A stretch of DNA of 64,000 nt from Toxotes chatareus. Its lineage: Eukaryota > Chordata > Actinopteri > Toxotidae. Shown here in pieces: positions 47,431 to 58,622 of the stretch (its first letter is position 1; every line of letters begins with the position of its first letter). The stretch is from positions 1 through 64,000 of the forward strand of contig JAFBJY010000440.1 in NCBI GenBank assembly GCA_016801885.1, in the 5' to 3' direction. The translations under genes and the position numbers were made by a program. The notes below the pieces were generated by a model. It had not been told where the DNA came from and did no database searches. It worked only from the letters and a program-made list of their open reading frames with translations.

Positions 47431-47863
47431 TCACACCACATGATGGAGCTGATTAATCTGATTTATCACTTTGGGTTCAGCTTCTGTGAATGAATAAAAA
47501 AAGTCCAGGTGGAGGAGTCTCAGTGTGTCTGCAGAGACTGTGTAGAAGGACAGAGCAGCAGCAGAGCAGTCCAGATACACTGATGATTCTCTTTCAGATC
47601 CAGAGGAACACACAGGGATGATGGTGGACTTGACAGTGGAGCTGTTCTCAGAGCAGTTCAGACTGCAGCACTGAGAGTCTTCTCCACTTCTTCTGGTTCC
47701 TCTGTCAGTCACTGCTGGATGAAGCTCTCCTCTCCACTCTACCTCCCAGTAACATGGACCAATCAGAGCCTCTCTACACACAAGCTGCTGCTGCTTCAAC
47801 CTCTCTGGATCATCAGGACACAGCTCGTCCTCTCTCTCAACACACACACCGTCCCTCTTCACT
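47431..47863 (-). pseudogene. B30.2 (PRY-SPRY) exon, 3' part, split by a LINE
   Basis: B30.2 domains bind ligands and end many fish NLR-C proteins. The reading is DELCPDDPERLKQQQLVCRE, PCYWEVEWRGELHPAVTDRG, SVYLDCSAAALSFYTVSADT, LRLLHLDFFYSFTEAEP and then HHVV and a stop. The PRY and SPRY blocks are present and open. The usual C-terminal FGF-GSSVSLC block of gene 2 is replaced by a divergent end. The first 29-35 bases of the exon lie 5.2 kb away at 53050-53084, beyond the inserted LINE. The upstream LRR block has no NACHT exon, so the whole gene is an orphan. Confidence 0.85.
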
Positions 47864-48100
47864 GCCTGACGTGGTGGTAACGTATTGTGTCACTTCCTGT
47901 TTGCTGCTTCTGCACTGTGGTGTTACGAGTGTTATCCTAGCTTATTAATCAACCCTTACTTTGCCGTGTTCTGTGGTCAATCTCTGAATTCCTGTACACG
48001 TATATTGCTTTAGTTAAACATCTGTGGTGCACGTGTCCCTCGGAATCTAACACTACACTCTAATCACTCTATCTCTGGTCCGCTAGCTTAGCTGTTAGCA

Positions 48101-49034
48101 ATGGCTTCTCTCTCTCCTGCTATCTCTCCTGCTGTCTCTCCTCTCTCTTGCACGGTGTGTGAGATGTTTAGTTACTCCTCTGCCTCCTTTAGCGATAATG
48201 GTATGTGTAATAAATGTAGCATTTTTGTAGCATTGGAGGCGAGACTTAGGGAAGTAGAGGCTCGGCTCCGCACCATAGATAATCGCCCCGCAGCAGCGCT
48301 AGCTAGTCAGTCCCCTGTAGCTGATGCGGACCAGCCTAAATTAGCTAAATTAGCTACAGCTAGCCGTCCTACGTTAGCTCCTGTCAGCCGTTCCCCGGCA
48401 GCTCCCGAGCAGCCGGGAAGCCAGGGCGGCTGGGTGGCAGTCCGAAGGAAACATAGCATGAAACAACGGCCCGTGGTTCACCATCAACCGCTTCATGTTT
48501 CAAACAGATTTTCCCCAATCAGCGACACACCCGCTGAGGAAAAAACTCTGGTTATTGGCAGCTCCATTTTGCGAAATGTGAAGTTAGAGACTCCAGCGAC
48601 CATAGTTAAATGCATCCCTGGGGCCAGAGCGGCGACGCGTTGAATCGTATTTAAAACTGCTGGCTAAGGATAAACGTAGATTTGGTAAGATCGTTATTCA
48701 CGTCGGCGGTAATGACACCCGATTACGCCAATCGGAGGTCACTAAAATTAATGTGGAGTCGGTGTGTAACTTTGCCAAAACAATGTCGGACTCTGTAGTG
48801 TTCTCTGGACCCCTGCCCGATTTGACCAGTGATGACATGTTTAGTCAAGATGTCTTCATTCCGTCGCTGGCTGTCTAGGTGGTGTCCAGCAAACGACGTG
48901 GCCTTCATTGATAACTGGAAAACTTTTTGGGAAAACCTGGTCTGATTAGGAGAGACGGCATCCATCCAACTTTGGATGGTGCAGCTCTCATATCTAGAAA
49001 TATGACAGATTTCATTAGAAAACCAAAGTCATGA
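48101..49034 (+). pseudogene. LINE ORF1 with coiled coil and SGNH esterase domain
   Basis: ORF1 proteins of L2/CR1 LINEs bind RNA, and some carry an esterase-like domain. It starts MASLSPAISPAVSPLSCTVC at 48101. A Cys-rich segment (C-C-13 residues-C-C, CTVCEMF and CNKCSIF) is followed by a heptad-like stretch (FVALEARLREVEARLRTI), a Pro/Ala-rich linker, and the esterase blocks. Block I is LVIGSSILRNV (Ser nucleophile), block III HVGGNDTRLRQ (Gly, Asn) and block V RRDGIHPTLDGAA (Asp, His). One-base shifts near 48640 and about 48860 break the frame. All catalytic blocks are otherwise readable. Confidence 0.8.
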
Positions 49035-49282
49035 CAACCCAGAGTTGAGACCAGGATGCAGAGTTGCAGTCCTACATGCTTCTCTGCAGTTTCTCTAGAG
49101 CTGTCACCCACCCATGATTCTCATGATTCTTATTATTCCTACCATTCTAACGATTCCCTTTACCCTATAGAGACTGTGTCTGCTCCCCGTCAACAAAAAG
49201 TGCATAAATTAAAAAATGCAAGAGGTGTTACTCATGAAAACCTCAAAAAATTTATACTACAAAAGCATCTGAACCTAAAAAC

Positions 49283-52166
49283 ACCACAATCAGATGTGGG
49301 CTATTAAACATTAGATCTCTCTTGTCTAAATCTCTGTTAGTGAATGATTTGATAATGGATCAGCAGATTGATTTATTCTGTCTGACTGAGACCTGGCTGC
49401 AGGAGGAAGAGTATGTCAGTCTAAATGAGTCAACCCCTGCTAGTCATATTAATTATCACATTCCTCGAGGCACAGGTCGAGGAGGAGGAGTGGCAGCAAT
49501 CTACCACTCAAGTTTATTAATTAATCCTAGACCTAAGCCGAAATATATAGTACATTTGAAAGCCTTATCCTCAGCCTCTCACATCCAAATTGGAAGACAG
49601 AAAAACCAGTACTATTTGCTGTGGTGTATCGTCCACCTGCTGCTTACTCAGAGTTTTTGTCTGAATTCACTGAATTTTTATCTGATTTAGTGCTTAGTGC
49701 GGATAGAGTAATTATAGTGGGCGACTTTTAATATTCATGTCGATACCCACAATGACAGCCTTAAGACTGCTTTCTATTCAGTATTAGACTCAATTGGCTT
49801 TTTACAAAATGTTAACAAACCAACTCACTGTTTTAATCACACCCTTGATCTTGTACTAACCTATGGCATAGAAGCTGAATATTTGACAGTATTCCCTCTT
49901 AACCCTGTTTTATCTGATAATTCTTTAGTAACATTTGAATTTACAATAATGAACTGCACAGCATCTGAGAAAAAATTAACTACTGTAGATTTCTGTCTGA
50001 TAATGCTGTTATCAAATATAAGGAAGCTATTCCATCTTTATTATCTCCCCTGCCATGTGCCAGTTTTACAGAGGGCAATGGCCTAAACGTTACTCCAGCA
50101 GATATAGACTATCTAGTTGATAATACTGCTGCTTCATTATGTTCAACCCTTGACTCTGTTGCCCCTTTGAAAAAGAAGGTCAGTAATCAGAGAAAGTTAA
50201 CTCCATGGTACAATTCACAAATACGTACTTTAAAACAGATATCACGAAAGCTGGAAAGGAAATGGTTATCCACTAATTTAGAGGAATTCCGCCTAGCCTG
50301 GAAAGACAGCTTTATAACGTATAAAAGCCCTTCAGTAAGGCAAGAACTGCCTATTACTCATCATTAATAGAGGAAAACAAGAACAACCCTAGGTTTCTTT
50401 TCAGCACTGTAGCCAGGCTGACAAAGAGCCATAGCTCTGTTGTACCATCCATCCCTCTAGCTCTCACTAGTAATGACTTTATGAGCTTCTTTAGCAACAA
50501 AATAGTAGACATTAGAGACAGAATCCATCTCATCCTGCCTACAACTGTTAATGATGTAGGTATGTCTAGAACAGCATCTTTTAGAAATGTCTGCCAGTCC
50601 TGATTTGTCGTTAGACTGTTTCTCTCCATAGATCTAGCTGAATTGACTTCAATAGTTTCTAAATCTAAATCATCAACATGTCTTTTGGATCCTATCCCGA
50701 CCAGACTTCTTAAAGATGTGTTGCCTTTGATTGGCACTCACATATTAGATCAGATAAATCTCTCGTTGGTTACAGGATATGTTCCACAGGCTTTTAAGGT
50801 TGCAGTTATCAAACCTTTACTTAAAAAGCCTTCTCTGGACTCTGACATTTTGGCAAACTATAGACCTATATCCAATCTCCCTTTAATTCTAAAATTCTTG
50901 AAAAGGCTGTTGCAACTCAGTTGTGTGACCATCTACATAGGAACGGTTTGTTTGAAGTTTTTCAGTCAGGATTTAGAGTTCATCATAGCACAGAGACAGC
51001 ACTGGTGAAAGTTACCAACGACCTTCTTATAGCATCAGATAATGGACTCGTCTCTATACTTGTCCTGCTAGATCTTAGTGCTGCATTTGACACCATTGAT
51101 CATAATATCCTATTGGATAGATTGGAACATGTTATTGGGATTAAAGGAAGAGCACTAGACTGGTTTAAATCATATCTATCAGATAGATACCAGTTTGTTC
51201 ATGTTAATGATGATCCCTCCATATATACCAGAGTAAGTCATGGAGTTCCACAGGGTTCTGTGCTTGGACCGATACTGTTCACCTTATACATGCTTCCCTA
51301 GGCAATATTATCAGGAAGCATGGAATAAATTTCCATTGCTATGCGGATGATACCCAGCTATATTTATCTATGAAACCAGACGAAACAGATCAGTTAACCA
51401 TACTTCAGGCATGTCTTAAAGACATAAAGGCCTGGATGACCTGTAACTTTCTTCTTCTGAATTCAGACAAAACTGAGGTTATTTTGTTTGGTCCCAAACA
51501 CCTCAGAAACAGTTTATCTAATCATATAGTTACTCTGGATGGCATTAATTTAGCCTCCAGTTCAACTGTGAGGAACCTTGGAGTTATTTTTTTGATCAGG
51601 ATCTGTCCTTTAACTCACATATAAAACAAGTCTCTAGGACCGCCTTTCTTTCACCTCAAGCAATATCAGTAAGATTAGGAACATTCTGTCGCAGAGTGAT
51701 GCTGAAAATTAGTCCATGCTTTTGTTACTTCTAGGCTGGACTACTGTAATTCCTATTATCAGGATGTCCAGTTAACTCTCTAAAAAGCATCCAGCTGATC
51801 CAAAATGCTGCAGCGAGAGTACTGACTGGAATTAGCAAGAGAGATCACATTACTCCTGTACTAACTTCTCTTCATTGGCTTCCTGTAAAATCCAGAATTG
51901 ATTTTAAAATCCTTCTCCTTACATATAAGGCCCTCAATGGCCAGGCTCCTTCATATCTCAAAGAGCTGATAGTACCATATCATCCTAACAGATTGCTTCG
52001 TTCCCAGAATGCAGGTTTGCTTATGGTTCCCAAAATCTCTAAAAGTAGAATGGGAGGCCGAGCCTTTAGCTATCAGGCCCCTCTCCTATGGAACCAACTG
52101 TCAGTTTGGGTTCGGGAAGCAGACACCCTCTCTAATTTTAAAACGAAGCTTAAAACCTTCTTGTAA
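49283..52166 (+). pseudogene. LINE copy B ORF2: endonuclease-reverse transcriptase, frameshifted
   Basis: Endonuclease motifs are GLLNIRSLLSKSLLVNDLI, DLFCLTETWLQ, GDFNIHVD (with one extra T near 49727) and SDNSLV, where copy A has SDHSLV, so the catalytic His is replaced by Asn. RT motifs are LDLSAAFDTIDHNILLDRLE, GVPQGSVLGPILF and an intact CYADDTQ at 51340-51351. The C-terminal domain contains SRLDYCNS and SLHWLPV. Frame losses in the LPFNSKIL and LYMLPLGNI regions are shared with copy A. A 15-base deletion near 52165 places a stop a few codons early. It is not active as written. Confidence 0.85.
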
Positions 52167-53049
52167 TTAGTTGTAGTTACAGTCCTAGTTATTTATTAAA
52201 CTTATAGTTAGTCACAATTATCTCTATAGACACTGTTACAGTTAAGGATATAGCCCTTAGTAGGGCTGGCTCAGGCAACTGAATCATCCCCTAGTTATGC
52301 TGCTATAGGCCTAGGCTGCTGGGGACATCCCATGATTTACTGCGCACTTCTTCTTCTTTCTTTTCTCTCCTCAGACCCACTCTCAAATTTATTAGCCTTT
52401 ATTACATGTCATTAACTCTGTGTCCTCTCTGTCCCGTAGTCCTGTGCTTGTTTCTCTCTGGTCTCTCTTTCTCTGTACCTTTCTGCAGGTACCTCTGGCT
52501 CCGGAGCTGCTTGTCCTATGGTCCTGGCTCCACCCACCTGCTGCTGTTTATTGTTTACAATGATCTATTTCTAACATGTTTAATGTTCCGTTCTGCTACA
52601 GATAAATATTTGATTAATATTCTTTGCAAACTGTAATGTAAATAATTACCAGTCATGACAGCTTTTTGCCTCCGTGCTCTGTTTCATAATTCTAATCTGC
52701 TGAGCACACATTATCCAATAACTGTTCACTAACTGTAATGTAAATACTGACCCACATTGTCTGTATTATGCTGCATGTCTTTCTCCCCCTCTCCTCCATT
52801 CCTAGCTGTCCTATCTTCCTCCTTTTCCTCCTTTCACCCAGCCCGGCCATCGGCAGGAGGGTCCCCCATCTGAGCCAGGTTCTGCTCAAGGTTTCTTCCT
52901 GTTAAAAGGGAGTTTTCCTTGCCACTGTCGCCTTAAGTGCTTGCTCTGGGGTCAGGCTCTGGGTCTCTGTAAAGCGCTTTGAGACAATTTTGATTGTGGA
53001 AGGCGCTATATAAATAAAATTGAATTGAATTGAATTGAATTGAATTGAA

Positions 53050-53084
53050 TTCACTCTCTCCTTTAGAAAGATCACTACCTCCAT
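53050..53084 (-). pseudogene. B30.2 exon, 5' part, separated by the LINE
   Basis: Acceptor CTCTCAACAG is followed by MEVVIFLKERVK. It continues in phase into RDGVCV at 47863 if the LINE and one copy of the target duplication are ignored. The matching uninterrupted exon start is at 13196. Confidence 0.8.
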
Positions 53085-54108
53085 CTGTTGAGAGAAGAAG
53101 ACAGACAACAGAGGTGATAAATCCGTGTTTACAGAGACTCACTTCATCAGCTGTCAGTCACTGATGCAGCACATCCAGTATAAAGAGCAGCAGGGACTTC
53201 AGTCCTGTTCAGAGCAGAAGTGGAGCAGCTGTGTAGTGTAGCAGCTTCCTCTCAGCTCTCATGTTAACGTATTGGAGTGAAGACACTGAGCTGGAAGCTC
53301 ACACACCTGCAGAGACTTTTAGCATCAAGTCTGTTTACTCTGAACATTTCACTCAAGTCCACAGTGGAAATAAACTGCTGAGTCATGAAGCTTCATTACT
53401 GCACAAACAGTTTAGTGATGGATTCACTGCTGTTACATGTCAACTCATGTTCCATTTAAAGAAAGAGTCTCTGTGTGTTGATGAACATCTGATCTGCTTC
53501 TGAAATATCAGCTGACAAATAAACATGGAGGCTGTCACTGAAAGTATCTGACAGATGGACAGATATACAGATGTGATCACTGGACTTCAGCAGAGGTTCT
53601 GCTCTGTATCAGACCACATGCTTCCAAAATGTCATGATGCTTCTCTGAAATCAGAGCCAGTGATTTGCAGGCTGCAGTCAGACTGATCTCAGAGCTGTGA
53701 CAAAGATCAAACTCATCAATTCTTTACTGTTGAAATGAGACAACAAACAGTTTCAGATCAGATGTGATGGTAGGACAGTTGGACCAATGAGGATAACTGT
53801 CTCTACACATCCTGTGAGGCTGTCAGCTGTGATCCAGCTTTGTTTCCTGTTGACATGAACACAACAACAACAACAACAGATCACAATTAGCTTGTGGCTG
53901 CTGTGATTGGCTGACTGTCCTCTGCGTCTCTGTCTTTCTGTCCCATCCTGAGGCCTGTCCCCGTTCTCCTCTCACAGCTTCAATGAGGAAAGCAGCCACT
54001 GAGAAGTTTGGAGGTTTACAGGAGACATTGGATCTTTGCTTTGATACGAACTGTGTTTAGTACAATACAGCTGAAAGCAGCATGGACTGACTCCAACCCT
54101 CTACTGAC

Positions 54109-54282
54109 CTCAGAGTCTGCAGTCCACAGTCTGGACTCTGCACAAGATCAGACAGATCCTTCACTCCTGAATCCTGCAGCTTGTTTCCCCACAGCTCCAG
54201 GTGTTTCAGATGGGAGGGGTTGGACTTCAGAGCTGAGGCCAGAGAAGCACAGCTGATCTTTGACAAACTGCAGGAACTCAAC
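54109..54282 (-). CDS. LRR exon of the orphan block
   Basis: A 174-base symmetric exon, open. It reads SSCSLSKISCASLASALKSN, HLELWGNKLQDSGVKDLSDL and ends PDCGLQTLR. Its 3' half (DLSDLVQSPDC) matches the exon at 14221, and its middle (LWGNKLQ) matches the exon at 19628. It is therefore a mosaic. It has no upstream NACHT exon to join, so expression as an NLR is doubtful. Confidence 0.8.
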
Positions 54283-54749
54283 CTGAATAAAGAATAAAAG
54301 ATGTGAGTTTAGGAGACAAAGTTCCAGCTTGAAAGCGTTGAGTGTTTCATCATCTGTTCAGAGCTGAAGAAGGTTGAGAATGTACAAGTTTGGAAAATGG
54401 AAACTCTAAAACACCTGAACCAACAGGATGCAGCTTAAAAACAGTCAGATACTAAAAGTCAAACACAGCTCTCATTAATATTAATGACAACATGCTGCTG
54501 CTTCAATAAAGACATAGTGACTTCAGCTCTTAAACTCTTCCAGCTCCACCAGTGGCTCCATATATACAAACTCATGCTGTTGACATTTGTTTCAGATTCT
54601 ACTAAAGATCCTAAAGTTTTGACAGAGAACAAACATGTCAGGCTGAAGTTTGGAGGAAAGTCAACAAATGATTGAGACAAATTGGAAAAGATTTTCACTT
54701 CATGTAACGGTGACGACATTTAACAAACATGCTGAGTTTGCTCTGAATA

Positions 54750-56303
54750 CAGCTCTGGAAAAATGAAGAGACCACTGCAAAATGATCAGTTTCTCCGTTG
54801 TTACTATTTATAGGTACGTGTTTGAGTAAAAAGAACATTTTTGTTTTATTCTATAAACTACTGACAACATTTCTCCCAAATTCCAAATAAAATTTTATCA
54901 TTTAGAGCATTTATTTGCAAAAAATGACAAATGGTCAAAATAACAAAAAAGATGCAGTGTTCTCAAACCTCACATAATGCAAAGAAAGCAAGTTCATATT
55001 CATTTTAAACAACACAATACTAATGTTTTAAGTTAGGAAGAGTTCAGAAATCAATATTTGGTGGAATAATCCCGATTTTCAATCACATCTTTCAAGCATC
55101 TTGCCATGCTCTCCACCAGTCTTTCACGTTGCTGTTGTGTGACTTTATGCCACTCCTGATGCAAAAATTCAAGCAGCTCAGGTATGTTTGATGAGATTGG
55201 GCTGGCCATGACAGGGTCTTGATTTGGCGGTCCTTCATCCACACCTTGATTGACCAAGCTGTGTGGCATGGAGCATTGCCCTGCTGGAAAAAATAATCCT
55301 CAGAGTTGGGGAACATTGTCAGAGCAGAAGGAAGCAAGTTTTCTTCCAAGATAACCTTGTACGTAGCTTGATCATATGCGCCCTTCAAAAGACAAATCTG
55401 CCCGATCACCAATCACCCATCCTCCACCAAATTTCACAGTGGGTGCGAGACACTGTGGCTTGTAGGCCTCTCAGGTCTCCGTCTAACCATTAGATGACCA
55501 GGTATTGGGCAAAGCTGAAAATTGGACTCATCAGAGAAGATGACCTTTCTCCAGTCCTCTATGGTCCAATCCTTATGATCTCTCTGCAAACCTCAGCCTG
55601 GCTCTTCTTCTTTGTTTCTCATTGATGAAGGGCTTATTTCTAGCTTTACACGACTTGAGCCCTGCCCCTAGAAGCTTGTTTCGAGCCGTTCTCACCGTGC
55701 ACTTCACCCCAGCTGCCATTTGCCATTCTTTTTGTAGGTTACTTGATGTCATCCTACGGTTGCTGAGGGACATTCAAATGAGTTGACGGTCATCCTGGTC
55801 AGTGGAGAGTCGTTTCGCCCTCTGCCAGTCTGTAGCTTTGTTGTCCCCAGTGTCTGCTGCTTCACCTTGTTCTTATGAACAGCCATCTTAGAAATTGAAA
55901 GGATGGAAGCAACCTGACGCTCACTGTATCCCTCTGCCAGTAAAGCCAGAATTTTCCTCTTTTTTCTCTCTTTTCCTCAAACAAAACTTTTCTTTTCAAC
56001 TGTTTTGGCATGGTCAATAGTTATTTTTTTGATTGCTATTACTTTTGAGGTACTACCAGCACTGTTTGTGCCATCCATCCAGTCCTATTGCAAGAGCATA
56101 GTGATGACCACAGCAGTGGTTTTTAGACTTTTCCTCATTAAATAGGATTTGGTTCATGGATCACCTAATCAGTACCTCATTAAGTAGACTGAGGTGTGCT
56201 TGTGTTGGAATTCAACATACACAGGAATGGAATGGCTGTCATACCTGTAGAGGTGCTGATTTCAGAAGAATTTGCAGTGGTCTCTCAATTTTTTCCAGAG
56301 CTG
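54750..56303 (-). mobile_element. Tc1-like DNA transposon, copy 3
   Basis: 1554 bases with the same inverted repeats as copies 1 and 2. TA is kept on both sides (54748-54749 and 56304-56305). It sits at the same intron position. It is shorter because of a deletion of about 80 bases in the transposase near 55190. Confidence 0.9.
55051..56011 (-). pseudogene. Tc1 transposase, copy 3, catalytic core deleted
   Basis: The start MPKQLKRK is at 56011. The helix-turn-helix region and the segment around FSDESNF are frameshifted. The second catalytic Asp is replaced by Gly (QQGNAPCHTAW). A deletion near 55190-55195 removes the PDLNP-ENLW segment with the catalytic Glu. The C-terminus (VIENRDYSTKY) is retained. 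It is certainly inactive. Confidence 0.85.
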
Positions 56304-56635
56304 TATCTGAGTCACTTTGACTTTAGTCTCATCACTTTCTAGTCGTGTTGGAAGAAGAAAATACTGAATATATATTTGTTGATGTGAGTGTGGAAAAAAC
56401 TTGGATGTGATTTAAAGAGTGAAGCTTTTTTCTTGTTAAATGAAGCTTTGAAATCTGTAGCTCAACATTGCTCTGCCACAGTCAGTGGACTAAACCACAG
56501 AAGAAGAAAACAGACTTTACCATGAAGATCCTCAGTGTGGATCAGTATAATATCAGTGTGATGTCTGCACTTTACTGTCAGCACAACTTTCACATCATAT
56601 ACATCTCAGCACACAAGTAAACAATGGAGTCTGAC

Positions 56636-56802
56636 CTCAGAGTCTCCAGTCCACAGTCTGGACTCTGCAGAAAACCACACAGCAGCATCACTCCTGAATC
56701 CTGCAGGTTGCTGTTACTCAAGTCCAGGTGTCTCAGATGGGAGGACTTCAGAGCGAGGCCAGAGAAGCACAGCTGATCTCTGACAACCTGCAGCCCCTCA
56801 AC
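56636..56802 (-). pseudogene. LRR exon of the orphan block with 7-base loss
   Basis: The exon is 167 bases. Relative to sister exons it lacks GGGTTG near 56744 and one T near 56755, which shifts the frame between the two repeat halves. Readable parts are SEISCASL, HLDLSSN and PDCGLETLR. It is the first LRR exon of the orphan block in transcription order. Confidence 0.75.
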
Positions 56803-57608
56803 CTGAATAAAGAATAAAAGATGTGAATTTAAGAGACAAAGTTCCTGCTTGAAAGCGCTGAGTGTTTCATCATCTGTTCAGAGCTGAAGAAGGTTGAGAA
56901 TGTACAAGTTTGGAAAATGGAAACTCCAAACACCTGAACCAACAGGATGCAGCTTAAAACAGTCAGATACTAAAAGTCAAACACAGCTTTCATTAACTTC
57001 AGTCACTATAAACATCACAGATCATAAAGCAAAGAGTGAAGAAACATTTCTTTCTGTCTTAATGTGGAATATTTGCTCTATATGTGAAGAAATATAAAAA
57101 TCAACTTCAGCTTCATCCAACACTCTCTGCTCACACATTTGAATCTGCTGTTCCAGCATTGCATTCTGGGATTCCTGGCCCCACCTTCCTGGTGGCTATC
57201 AGCTTAGGGGGGTCTGTGTCCCACAGTTTGTGTCCCTGTGACAAAGACACAGTGGGACGTTGACATCCAGTGGGCTCAGTGATTGGTCGGCTGTGTGGAG
57301 CTGAGAAAGGAGCCAGGGTTTGAACTTCTCTATCTGCTCTGTTTTCATTGGTTCCACAAATATTTGTGTCCCTGTTCAGCTCAGCAGCTGAGTGTAGCTC
57401 TATGAAAGTCTTCAGGAGACACTGTGTGAAAATGCCCTCTCCGTATTTAAACCATGGTGACGTGTCCTCTCTGTGACAGCAGGCTTTTCACTGTGCCTGT
57501 GAGTGAGGCCATTGGGAGCAGCTATGAACACTTGTGCCTTCAGACCTGCTCACACGTGTTGTACAGATCAGTTCTTGTCAAACATCCTTGTCCTTGTCAA
57601 ACATCAAG

Positions 57609-58075
57609 TGTTCAAATCTTCTTCTGAGGAAAAGCACAAATACAGGAGTCCAAAGAAGTTGAGTCCAGAGAGCTTTATTCCTCAACACAGAGTTCAAAAC
57701 CTGAGCTGTCTTGCATGAACAACAGCTGAATTTTACCAACTGTACATAATTTTTTTTATATTGTAGGCTGTGCCTAGGTTCAAGGACCTGTCTGGGCGTA
57801 ACTGGGCATGTCCCTTTCTTGTTTTTCTGTTGTCTGGTTGGTGTGATTTCACTTGAGTCAATACCTGCGTCAACTTTATCTTTTTCCTGGTTTTTAGCAG
57901 GCCTAATTTCGAATGGCGTCCCCCTGTCTCATATTAACCACAAAACTTTACTTATACCAACCATATTTTGCTTGTAATGGAATCCAGGTGTCTGTTGACT
58001 GCTTTCTAAAGAGAGAGCCTTTGTTAAAAGAAGTGGCCTTGTAAATAGTGGCCTTAAAGACATAACATATTTACA
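57609..58075 (-). mobile_element. Candidate LTR fragment
   Basis: Read on minus, AATAAAGCTCTCTGGACTCA is followed by CTTCTTTGGACTCCTGTATT and an end near TTGAACA (57609). This looks like R-U5 of an LTR. The upstream limit is unclear, and no TSD or internal genes are seen. It begins about where the similarity of the orphan block to 13-19 kb ends. Confidence 0.3.
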
Positions 58076-58622
58076 CATACAGTACACACTGAAATTCGGA
58101 CACTACAGACCTTGTAAAAATAAAAAGCAGCAAAAGTATTGTAAAGTGGAAGTTAGGCTGCACATTTAAAAACACAACAACCAGGGTGACACCGTGGAAA
58201 ACATCACAAGGGAAAGGACTGTCAGAAATATGTGATGCAGTGTGAAAATGAAAACAACAAATGACAACATCAGCAGCAAACGTACACAAGTATGAGCAGC
58301 AAGAGGATTCACTGTAAAATATGAAAAACAGTGTGAACACCAGGTATACACTGTAAAAATGACAGATGAAGCTTGTTTTTTTAAAGTTGACTTTTAAAAT
58401 TCATAGAATTGAGACTCAAACTCTTCAGGGTAGTCAGGAGCTTTCTAACTCTGTGAACCCTGTGCCAAGTTTACAAGGAATCATTTAGAAGAGTTTAACA
58501 AATAAACTGCTTTAATACATGAATCTGAAAAGGTGTGTGTGAGTGAAAGAGACAGACATGTACAGACTTAACTATCTGTTCAACAGTGAGAGAGTTTCTC
58601 TAACAGGAGGAGACTCTCTCTG
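58076..58622. other. Downstream of NLR gene 2: 3' UTR region
   Basis: AT-rich sequence beyond the B30.2 stop. It is expected to include the 3' UTR. The polyadenylation site was not pinned down. Confidence 0.4.

Larger units (their letters stand above)
47864..53049 (+). mobile_element. Full-length L2/CR1-like LINE, copy B
   Basis: This 5.19-kb element includes a 5' UTR (47864-48100), ORF1, ORF2, a 3' UTR and a (TTGAA)n tail. It is flanked by TTCACT at 47858-47863 and 53050-53055, a 6-base target duplication (the outer bases may partly belong to the tail). The paralogous exon at 13.15 kb shows the uninterrupted site. The insertion is antisense to the host gene. Confidence 0.9.

Noticed and set aside
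54484..54675. Plus-strand 63-codon frame (MTTCCCFNKDIV) in three copies as a gene
   Set aside because: It lies antisense to another open frame in duplicated intron sequence. No start context or homology is recognised.
57609..58075. Calling a complete solo LTR with target duplication
   Set aside because: The upstream end and any flanking duplication could not be identified, so it is kept as a low-confidence candidate.
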